A program made the translations under genes and the position numbers. From Halomonas urmiana (lineage in GTDB: Bacteria; Pseudomonadota; Gammaproteobacteria; Pseudomonadales; Halomonadaceae), in contig NZ_VBUI01000014.1 of NCBI RefSeq assembly GCF_005780185.1, positions 1-64,000 on the forward strand: a stretch of 64,000 nucleotides of DNA. Direction: 5' to 3'. Each line of letters begins with the position of its first letter. The first letter of the stretch is position 1. Under the pieces are notes generated by a model, which did no database searches, had not been told where the DNA came from, and saw only the letters and a program-made list of their open reading frames with translations. Shown piece by piece: positions 55,762 through 64,000 of this stretch.

Positions 55762-55849
55762 GGCGTCTACAGAAAACCCTGTGGCCAGGAACGAGCGGCC
55801 ATGCCTCCCACGCACGGGAGACAGGCACCTCCCCTGCCCGCTCACCGGG

Positions 55850-56176
55850 CTAGTCCGCTCCCTCTCGGGTGGCGCCGCAGTGCCAGCAGGTGTCGAAGGC
55901 GCCCTCGAGGCGCTCGCCGCAGCCGGGACAGATCCAGGCCGGGCGCTCGCTCCCCCCGTGGAGGGCCTGGCGAATCAGCGCCTCGGCCCGCTCGCGGTTG
56001 TGGGGCGCCACCCAGACCTCCGGCTCGCACTCGCCCAGCGGCAGCTCGCCGGCGCCGCCGCCCAGGGTCAGGTTACGCAGCTCCACCGGGATGCCGGCCG
56101 CGGTCAGCACGTTATGCACGTGGCTGACCAGCAGCGCATTGGAATGGGCGAAGGCGCGAACGTACCCGGGCACCAT
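55850..56176 (-). CDS. DUF2007-type protein with C-terminal zinc ribbon
   Basis: A 108-residue protein. The N-terminal half (YVRAFAHSNALLVSHVHNVL to EVWVAPHNRERAEALI) fits the DUF2007 ferredoxin-like fold, thought to act in signalling. The C-terminal part has CPGC and CWHC pairs forming a probable zinc ribbon. Function is unknown. It lies 6 bp downstream of rlmI on the same strand. Confidence 0.82.
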   Translation of the reverse strand: MVPGYVRAFAHSNALLVSHVHNVLTAAGIPVELRNLTLGGGAGELPLGECEPEVWVAPHNRERAEALIRQALHGGSERPAWICPGCGERLEGAFDTCWHCGATREGAD

Positions 56177-56182
56177 GGCGAG

Positions 56183-57376
56183 CTAGTCCCGGAAGACGCG
56201 CACGCCCAGGGCCTTCAGGTAGGCGGTCTCGGGAATCGCCGGATGCACCGGATGATCCGGCCCCTGATGGCCCTGGAAGAGGATCTGGCCCTGGCGGTCC
56301 TGGTGGCGCACCGCGCCGCGCACCACGTCGACCAGGCGCTCCGGGGCCAGGTGCATGGAGCAGGAGGCCGAGAGCAGCAGGCCATCGCGGCCGAGCAGGC
56401 GCATCGCCTCGCGGTTGAGCTTGCCGTAGGCCCGCTCGCCGTTGGGGATGTCCTTGCGCTTGCGGATAAAGGCCGGCGGGTCGAGGATCACCACGTCGAA
56501 CTCCTCCCCCTCGGCCTTGAGGGCGGCGAGCACCTCGAAGGCATCGCCCTCGCCCACCGCCACCTGCTCCTGCAGGCCGTTGAGGGTGGCGTTCTCTGCG
56601 ACCCGCTCGAGGGCCGCGCCGGAGGCATCCACGCAGAGCACCTCGCTGGCGCCGCTGGCCGCGGCCTGCACGCCCCAGCCGCCGACGTAACTGAACAGGT
56701 CCAGCACCCGCTTGCCGGCCACCAGGCCGTTGAGCCAGGTGCGATTGACCCGGTGATCATAGAACCAGCCGGTCTTCTGGCCGTCGAGCACCGGCGCGAC
56801 GAAGCGCACGCCGTTCTCCTCCAGCAGCACCTGGTCGGGCAGCGTGCCCTTCACCACCTCGACGCTGGCCTCGAGGCCCTCCTGGCGACGCCCGCTGGTG
56901 TCGTTGCGGAAGACCACGGCCGCCGGCGAGAGCACCTTGTCCAGGGCATCGAGCAACTCATCGGCCACGGCCTGCATGCCGGCGGTGTTGAGCTGGACCA
57001 CGACGACATCGCCGAAGCGGTCGATGATGAGCCCCGGCAGCAGGTCGCCCTCGCCGTGCACCAGGCGGTAAAAGGGCTTGGCGAAGAGCCGCTGACGCAG
57101 GGCCAGCGCCTGGTTCAGGCGGTGCACCAGCAGCGAGCGGTCGAGCCCTTGCTGGGGGTCGCGGGAGACCATTCGCGCGCAGATCAACGAGTGCGGATTG
57201 ACGTAGGCCACTCCCATGCCCTTGCCGTTGGCGGCCTCGACCACCACCTGCGCCCCGGCCTCGATCTCCTTGAGCGGCGTGGCCTGGATGTCGATCTCGT
57301 TGGAATAGAGCCACAGATGGCCGGCCTTGAGGCGACGGTCGGCATGCTTCTTCAGGCGCAGGGTGTGCTGGGTCAT
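56183..57376 (-). CDS. rlmI: 23S rRNA (cytosine-C5)-methyltransferase RlmI
   Basis: It methylates C1962 of 23S rRNA in E. coli. ATG at 57376 (MTQHTLRLKKHADRRL) gives 397 residues against 396 in E. coli. An N-terminal PUA domain spans about 1-75, and the Rossmann methyltransferase follows with VLDLFSYVGGWGVQAA, VCVDASGAAL-type VLCVDASGAAL and the catalytic region VVILDPPAF; the second cysteine is in SASCSMHL. An ORF extending in frame to 58012 was rejected because it overlaps mutM. Confidence 0.93.
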   Translation of the reverse strand: MTQHTLRLKKHADRRLKAGHLWLYSNEIDIQATPLKEIEAGAQVVVEAANGKGMGVAYVNPHSLICARMVSRDPQQGLDRSLLVHRLNQALALRQRLFAKPFYRLVHGEGDLLPGLIIDRFGDVVVVQLNTAGMQAVADELLDALDKVLSPAAVVFRNDTSGRRQEGLEASVEVVKGTLPDQVLLEENGVRFVAPVLDGQKTGWFYDHRVNRTWLNGLVAGKRVLDLFSYVGGWGVQAAASGASEVLCVDASGAALERVAENATLNGLQEQVAVGEGDAFEVLAALKAEGEEFDVVILDPPAFIRKRKDIPNGERAYGKLNREAMRLLGRDGLLLSASCSMHLAPERLVDVVRGAVRHQDRQGQILFQGHQGPDHPVHPAIPETAYLKALGVRVFRD

Positions 57377-57405
57377 GGGGGTCTCGCAGGGGAAAGAGGG
57401 ATCGT

Positions 57406-58242
57406 TCAGGTCTGGCACTGGCCGCAGAACACGCTGGCCCGCTGGCCCAGGGTCACCAGGCGAAGCTCGGCGCCGCAGCGCCGGCAGGGCTCGCCGTCGC
57501 GGCCGTAGACATTGAGGCGCTGCTTGAAATAGCCGGGCTCGCCGGTGCCGCCGACGAAGTCGCGCAGGGTGGTGCCGCCCTGGGAGATGGCGGCCGCCAG
57601 CACCTCGCGTACCGCCGCCGCGAGGCGGTCGTAGCGCTCTCGGGCGATGCGCCCGGCGGCCCGGCGCGGGTCGATGCCGGCCAGGAACAGCGCCTCGGCG
57701 GCGTAGATGTTGCCCACGCCCACCACCACGGCGTGGTCCATCAGGAAGGGCTTCACCGCGAGGCGCCGGCGGCGGGACATCTCGAAGAGCCGGGCGCCGT
57801 CGAAGGCGTCGGACAGCGGTTCCGGCCCCAGCCGGGCGAGGCGCGCATCCGGCGCCGGGCCCTCGGCCAGCCAGTCGACGAAGCCGAAGCGGCGCGGGTC
57901 GTGGTAGCGCAGGATGCCGCCATCGTCGAGCACCAGGTCGACGTGGTCGTGCTTCTTCGGCAGATCGCCGAGGCGGGCGAGCCGCAGGCTGCCGGACATG
58001 CCCAGGTGCCACAGCAGGGTGCCGGTCGAGCCGACAGCGTCCGGGGTCGACAGCGGCACCAGCAGGTACTTGGCGCGGCGCGCGAGGGTGCCGATCCGCG
58101 CCCCGACCAGGCGCTCGACCAGGTCCGCCGGTACCGGCACGCGCAGGCGGGCCTGGCGGACGATCACCTCGGTAATCTCGCGACCCTCCACGTGGGGCGC
58201 GATGCCGCGGCGGGTGGTCTCGACTTCGGGCAACTCGGGCAT
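57406..58242 (-). CDS. mutM: Formamidopyrimidine-DNA glycosylase
   Basis: It excises 8-oxoguanine and formamidopyrimidines from DNA and nicks the abasic site. ATG at 58242 gives the obligatory [14 protein letters not shown] terminus (Pro2 nucleophile, Glu3). It has 278 residues, with [13 protein letters not shown] for helix-two-turn-helix DNA binding and a C-terminal zinc finger, CRRCG with CGQC. The in-frame extension to 58284 would block Pro2 and was rejected. Confidence 0.96.
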   Translation of the reverse strand: MPELPEVETTRRGIAPHVEGREITEVIVRQARLRVPVPADLVERLVGARIGTLARRAKYLLVPLSTPDAVGSTGTLLWHLGMSGSLRLARLGDLPKKHDHVDLVLDDGGILRYHDPRRFGFVDWLAEGPAPDARLARLGPEPLSDAFDGARLFEMSRRRRLAVKPFLMDHAVVVGVGNIYAAEALFLAGIDPRRAAGRIARERYDRLAAAVREVLAAAISQGGTTLRDFVGGTGEPGYFKQRLNVYGRDGEPCRRCGAELRLVTLGQRASVFCGQCQT

Positions 58243-58272
58243 GGTCTCGTCCGGAGAAGCGAGGATACGCAA

Positions 58273-58296
58273 GAACCCGACCATCGGGCCGGGTTC
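58273..58296 (-). terminator. Weak terminator after rpmG
   Basis: GAACCCG (58273-58279) and CGGGTTC (58290-58296) form a 7-bp stem with a 10-nt loop, then TTGCG on the minus strand. It lies between rpmG and mutM and may limit read-through from the ribosomal genes. Confidence 0.55.
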
Positions 58297-58336
58297 AGGC
58301 TGACAGGCTCGTACCTGCGGTGGAAGCGACCCAGTC

Positions 58337-58492
58337 TTACTTGATCTTGCCTTCCTTGTACATCACGTGCTTGCGGATCGTCGGATCAAACATCTTCTTC
58401 TCGAGCTTGTCCGGGGTGTTCCGCTTGTTCTTGTCGGTGGTGTAGAAGTGACCGGTACCGGCACTGGAAATCATTCGGATCTTGTCGCGCAT
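58337..58492 (-). CDS. rpmG: 50S ribosomal protein L33
   Basis: A 51-residue basic protein beginning [19 protein letters not shown] and ending [11 protein letters not shown], the standard gammaproteobacterial L33 without cysteines. It is too short for most ORF cut-offs but clear by sequence. It follows rpmB by 24 bp, the usual rpmB-rpmG pair. Confidence 0.97.
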   Translation of the reverse strand: MRDKIRMISSAGTGHFYTTDKNKRNTPDKLEKKMFDPTIRKHVMYKEGKIK

Positions 58493-58516
58493 GACGGATA
58501 TCTCCCTGTGGAACGC

Positions 58517-58753
58517 TTAGACGGCTTCGCCGCGCTTGCGAATGTCGCCGAGCACCGCCTCGATGCCCTTCTTGTCGATGATACGCATGCCCTTGGAGGA
58601 GACGCGCAGCTTGACGAAGCGCTTCTCGGACTCCACCCAGAAACGGTGGGAATGCAGATTCGGCACGAAACGACGACGCGTCTTGCGCTGGGAGTGTGAA
58701 ACGTTGTTACCAGTCACCGGGCGTTTGCCGGTAACCTGACATACTTTGGACAT
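58517..58753 (-). CDS. rpmB: 50S ribosomal protein L28
   Basis: A 78-residue L28 starting [20 protein letters not shown], with GGAGG upstream of ATG 58753. The [17 protein letters not shown] stretch is characteristic. It is the first gene of the rpmB-rpmG pair, driven by one clear and one weaker candidate promoter. Confidence 0.98.
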   Translation of the reverse strand: MSKVCQVTGKRPVTGNNVSHSQRKTRRRFVPNLHSHRFWVESEKRFVKLRVSSKGMRIIDKKGIEAVLGDIRKRGEAV

Positions 58754-58863
58754 GAGAGCCTCCAACCGCTTGGCCAGGTGTATAGACCTGAGTGTTCAAA
58801 ACCTGTCGGGCAAACCGGGACGACCCCGTTGTCATTTGACCCAAGGGAATTCAAAGGCTGCAC

Positions 58864-58892
58864 TTTATACCAGAGACCGCCACGATCGGCAA
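58864..58892 (-). promoter_or_regulatory. Sigma-70 promoter for rpmB-rpmG
   Basis: On the minus strand TTGCCG (58887-58892) and TATAAA (58864-58869) are 17 bp apart, about 110 bp upstream of rpmB. The surrounding GGTATAAAG is the same as at the rpsB promoter. Confidence 0.7.
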
Positions 58893-59011
58893 GCGACGCG
58901 GCGATGATCCGATGGGGGCGTGGCATGGCCTGGCGACACCCGAGGGTGGCGCGGCATACGGCGATGACAGGCGGGGACCCGTACCAAAGGGCCCAGCGCA
59001 ACCGGTGCGGC

Positions 59012-59040
59012 ATTATAGCGACCCGCGAGCCTTTTTCCTA
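59012..59040 (-). promoter_or_regulatory. Possible second promoter upstream of rpmB
   Basis: A consensus TATAAT on the minus strand (59012-59017) has a poor -35, TAGGAA (59035-59040), at 17 bp. It lies just past the radC stop. Confidence 0.35.
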
Positions 59041-59064
59041 TCATGATCCGATCTCGATGGCCCC

Positions 59065-59739
59065 TCAGAGCCAGCCGCGCTCGGCGAAGGAGACCACCTC
59101 CCCATCCCCCACCACGAAATGATCCAGCACGCGAACCTCGAACAGCGCGAGCGCCTCGCGCAGCCGCTCGGTGATGCGCCGGTCGGCATCCGACGGCTCG
59201 GCCACCCCCGAGGGATGGTTGTGCGCGAAGATCACCGCCCCGGCACTCAGCGCCAGGGCACGCCTGGCCACCTCGCGGGGATAGACCGAGGCGCTGTCCA
59301 GGGTGCCGCGAAACAGCGACTCGTAGCGGATCACCCGGTGCTGGCTGTCGAGGAAGAGCGCGGCGAACTCCTCATGGCCGAGGTGGCGAAGCTTCGCGGC
59401 GAGATAGGCGCGCACCAGCGTGGGCGACGTCAAGGCGTGACCGCGCTCGAGCTGGCTCGCGAGGTGGCGCCGCGACAGCTCCAGGGTGGCCTGGAGCTGC
59501 ACGAAGGTGGCGGTGCCGATGCCGCGCTCGCCGCAGAAACGCGCCTGGTCGGCCTCGAGCAGCGGCCGCAGGCCGCCGAAGGCCGACAGCAGGTCGCGCG
59601 CCAGGTCCACCGCCGAACGGCCCGCCACCCCCACACGCAGGAAGATCGCCAACAACTCCGCGTCGGAGAGCGCCTCCACGCCGAGTGCCAGCAGTTTCTC
59701 CCTGGGACGCTCCCCTTCCGGCCAGTCGCGAATCGACAT
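59065..59739 (-). CDS. radC: RadC family (JAB domain) protein
   Basis: A 224-residue protein with an N-terminal helix-hairpin-helix-like region ([20 protein letters not shown]) and a C-terminal JAB/MPN metal-binding domain. The metal motif is [17 protein letters not shown]. Despite the name, a role in recombination repair is not supported by later work; function remains unclear. It is divergent from coaBC and next to rpmB, the standard neighbourhood. Confidence 0.94.
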   Translation of the reverse strand: MSIRDWPEGERPREKLLALGVEALSDAELLAIFLRVGVAGRSAVDLARDLLSAFGGLRPLLEADQARFCGERGIGTATFVQLQATLELSRRHLASQLERGHALTSPTLVRAYLAAKLRHLGHEEFAALFLDSQHRVIRYESLFRGTLDSASVYPREVARRALALSAGAVIFAHNHPSGVAEPSDADRRITERLREALALFEVRVLDHFVVGDGEVVSFAERGWL

Positions 59740-59850
59740 CTCGGCCTCCCTGCCCGCCGTTGGTGACTATCAGTGTAGTCGTGACGGCGGCTACGCAAGG
59801 TCGGGCGCCGATGGTAAGGTATGAGGCCCGATTCCCGCTCGGATATCACC

Positions 59851-61122
59851 ATGTCTTCACTGCCCGGCCCACGGCGCAGCGGCCGCCCGAATGCGAGCCA
59901 CCCGTACGCGGGCCGCCGCATCCTGCTCGGCATCAGTGCCGGCATCGCCGCCTACAAGAGCGCCCAGCTCGCCCGCCTGCTCAAGCAGGCCGGCTGCGAG
60001 GTGCGCGTGGTCATGACCGAGGGCGCCCAGGCCTTCATCACGCCACTGACGCTGCAGGCGCTGACCGGCGAGCCGGTGCGCACCTCGCTGCTCGACCCCG
60101 AGGCCGAGGCCGGCATGGGCCACATCGAGCTGGCCCGCTGGGCCGACACCATCCTGATCGCCCCGGCGACCGCCGACCTGATGGCGCGCCTCGCCCAGGG
60201 CCTGGCGAACGACCTGCTGACCACCCTGTGTCTGGCGAGCGACGCCGAGACGGTGATGGCCCCGGCCATGAACCAGGCCATGTGGCGCCACCCCGCCACA
60301 CAGCGTAACGCCGACCGGCTCGCCCAGGACGGCTGGCGGCTGCTGGGACCGGACAGCGGCGACCAGGCCTGCGGCGACGTGGGCCCGGGGCGGATGCTGG
60401 AGCCCGAGGCGATCGTCGCGTCGATGTGGGACGCCGCCGAGGCGCCCGAGGCCGAGGGCCTGATCGTCACTATTACCGCCGGCCCCACCCGCGAGGCGCT
60501 AGACCCGGTGCGCTACCTCTCCAACCACAGCTCCGGCAAGATGGGCTACGCCCTGGCCGCCGCCGCGGCCTCGCTCGGAGCCAGGGTGAGGCTGATCAGC
60601 GGCCCGGTGACCCTGCCCACCCCCGAGGGCGTGGAGCGCATCGATGTGGAGAGCGCCCGGGAGATGCACGAGGCCGCCCAGCGGCTGGCGCCCGACAGCG
60701 ATCTCTTCATCGGCTGCGCCGCCGTGGCCGACTACCGCGCCGAGACGGCCGCTGAGCACAAGATCAAGAAGGTCGACGGCGAGGACGATCTCACCCTGCA
60801 CCTGATCAAGAACCCCGACATCATCGCCGCGGTGGCGGCCCTGGCCGATCGCCCCTTCGTGGTGGGCTTCGCCGCCGAGACCCGTGACCTCGAGGCCTAT
60901 GCCCGGGACAAGCTGACCCGCAAGGGGCTGGACATGATCGTCGCCAACGACGTCTCCGATCCCGAGATCGGCTTCGGCACCGATCACAACGCCGCCCTGC
61001 TGATGTGGCGCGACGGCGAGGCCGAGGGCCGCGAGGCACTCTCGCCCCAGCCTAAGGCCCGCCTCGCCCTGGCGGTGATGCGCCGCGCCCTGGCCTGCCT
61101 GACGGCCCGCCACACCCCCTGA
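59851..61122 (+). CDS. coaBC: Bifunctional phosphopantothenoylcysteine decarboxylase/synthase
   Basis: It joins cysteine to phosphopantothenate using CTP and then decarboxylates it, in coenzyme A synthesis. The N-terminal flavoprotein CoaC domain starts [17 protein letters not shown]; the substrate motif is seen as APAMNQAMW and the flap cysteine in [12 protein letters not shown]. The CoaB half begins [25 protein letters not shown] at 59851 (422 residues) is chosen, but the in-frame ATG at 59821 (433 residues) is also possible, since neither has a strong ribosome-binding site. It is first in the coaBC-dut-algC-argB series. Confidence 0.95.
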   Translation: MSSLPGPRRSGRPNASHPYAGRRILLGISAGIAAYKSAQLARLLKQAGCEVRVVMTEGAQAFITPLTLQALTGEPVRTSLLDPEAEAGMGHIELARWADTILIAPATADLMARLAQGLANDLLTTLCLASDAETVMAPAMNQAMWRHPATQRNADRLAQDGWRLLGPDSGDQACGDVGPGRMLEPEAIVASMWDAAEAPEAEGLIVTITAGPTREALDPVRYLSNHSSGKMGYALAAAAASLGARVRLISGPVTLPTPEGVERIDVESAREMHEAAQRLAPDSDLFIGCAAVADYRAETAAEHKIKKVDGEDDLTLHLIKNPDIIAAVAALADRPFVVGFAAETRDLEAYARDKLTRKGLDMIVANDVSDPEIGFGTDHNAALLMWRDGEAEGREALSPQPKARLALAVMRRALACLTARHTP

Positions 61123-61144
61123 CACCACACCCCGAGGAGCCCCG

Positions 61145-61612
61145 ATGTCTCTCGCCCCAGAACGCCCGCGTCTCGCCGTCAAGCTGCTCGATGAGCGCCT
61201 GCGCGACGTGATGCCCCGCTATGCCACCGACGGCTCCGCCGGCATGGACCTGCACGCCCTGCTCGATGCCCCGCTGACGCTCGCGCCCGGCCAGTGCGAG
61301 CTGATCCGCACCGGGCTCGCCATCCACATCGCCGACCCGGGCCTCGCCGGCATGATCCTGCCCCGCTCGGGCCTGGGCCATAAGCACGGCATCGTGCTGG
61401 GCAACCTGGTCGGCCTGATCGACTCCGACTACCAGGGCGAGCTGATGATCTCCACCTGGAATCGCGGCCAGGCGCCCTTCACCATCGAGCCCTTCGAGCG
61501 ACTGGCCCAGTACGTGCTCGTGCCGGTGGTGCAGGCCGAGCTCGAGATCGTCGACGACTTCGACGAAAGCCGTCGCGGCGACGGCGGCTTCGGCAGCTCA
61601 GGCCGGCGCTGA
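61145..61612 (+). CDS. dut: dUTP diphosphatase
   Basis: It hydrolyses dUTP to dUMP, keeping uracil out of DNA and feeding thymidylate synthesis. It is a trimeric enzyme of 155 residues. Conserved motifs: [37 protein letters not shown], and the C-terminal arm [15 protein letters not shown] lies five bases upstream. It follows coaBC by 22 bp, as in E. coli and Pseudomonas. Confidence 0.97.
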   Translation: MSLAPERPRLAVKLLDERLRDVMPRYATDGSAGMDLHALLDAPLTLAPGQCELIRTGLAIHIADPGLAGMILPRSGLGHKHGIVLGNLVGLIDSDYQGELMISTWNRGQAPFTIEPFERLAQYVLVPVVQAELEIVDDFDESRRGDGGFGSSGRR

Positions 61613-61644
61613 GCCTCTCGCTCCCTTCACAACGGATGGACCCC

Positions 61645-64000
<2,356 letters not shown>

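Larger units (their letters stand above)
58754..59064. other. rpmB upstream region without a gene
   Basis: 311 bp between the rpmB start and the radC stop. It holds two candidate minus-strand promoters (58864-58892 and 59012-59040) and an rpmB leader of roughly 100 nt. No ORF with coding character was seen. Confidence 0.7.

Noticed and set aside
55716..55853. 45-codon plus-strand ORF in the AT-rich region between ald and the DUF2007 gene
   Set aside because: The ribosome-binding site abuts the ATG, the sequence runs into the DUF2007 gene antisense, and the AT-rich part is better explained as the ald control region.
56183..58012. 609-codon reading of the rlmI frame
   Set aside because: The first ~210 codons overlap mutM in another frame and are Arg/Pro-rich; RlmI homology begins at ATG 57376.

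Overview
The window is 64 kb of GC-rich chromosomal DNA from a gammaproteobacterium. Gene content and order point to Halomonas or a close relative in the Halomonadaceae. The blocks hemB-ppk1 ... ubiD-rho-ppx, tilS-accA-dnaE-rnhB-lpxB-lpxA-fabZ-lpxD-skp-bamA-rseP-dxr-cdsA-uppS-frr-pyrH-tsf-rpsB / map-glnD-dapC, and rpmG-rpmB-radC / coaBC-dut-algC-argB follow the Pseudomonas order closely. No tRNA, rRNA, CRISPR array, prophage or insertion sequence was recognised. Nearly all of the window is core metabolism and information processing, with short accessory insertions between the conserved blocks.

Layout. Positions 1-16800 hold elbB, hemB and ppk1, a convergent Tat-exported PhoX phosphatase, a DUF3087 membrane protein, a DAHP synthase behind two tandem leader-like ORFs, a small membrane peptide, folM, a flavin reductase, ubiD, rho and divergent ppx, with tilS converging on ppx. 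Positions 16775-36506 are one long minus-strand series: fatty acid initiation (accA), DNA replication (dnaE, rnhB), lipid A (lpxB, lpxA, fabZ, lpxD), outer-membrane assembly (skp, bamA), regulated proteolysis (rseP), isoprenoid, phospholipid and undecaprenyl synthesis (dxr, cdsA, uppS), and translation plus UMP kinase (frr, pyrH, tsf, rpsB). Positions 36800-44590 run on the plus strand: map, glnD, and the succinylase lysine/diaminopimelate branch (dapC, an ArsC/Spx-like gene, dapD, dapE). Positions 44700-58760 are mixed: a membrane-anchored cold-shock-domain protein, slyX, trxB, a cysteine-rich protein, acnA, an NAD malic enzyme, a YeeE/YedE transporter, trpS, ald, a DUF2007 protein, rlmI, mutM, rpmG and rpmB. 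Positions 59065-64000 hold radC and the coaBC-dut-algC-argB series; argB runs off the right edge.

The most unusual signal lies at 8464-8960. Two short ORFs in tandem, each with a strong ribosome-binding site, share a motif rich in Trp, Tyr and Phe (GFQGWYGYWFS and GFVGYYGYYGYWRFS). They sit directly upstream of a DAHP synthase, the first enzyme of aromatic amino acid synthesis. The first is followed by a strong hairpin with a competing alternative pairing. The second ends in a TGATG overlap with a possible DAHP synthase start. This looks like a duplicated, two-stage leader-peptide control region sensing aromatic aminoacyl-tRNAs.

Two classes of intergenic repeat were also found. Three copies of a structured element of about 110-190 bp lie just 3' of the dnaE, rnhB and ald stop codons, in the same orientation relative to transcription. 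Short 7- and 8-bp tandem arrays flank Rho-independent terminators at convergent gene ends; one heptamer occurs in opposite orientations at the elbB and slyX/trxB junctions. The DAHP synthase stop codon lies inside a set of roughly 28-bp direct repeats.
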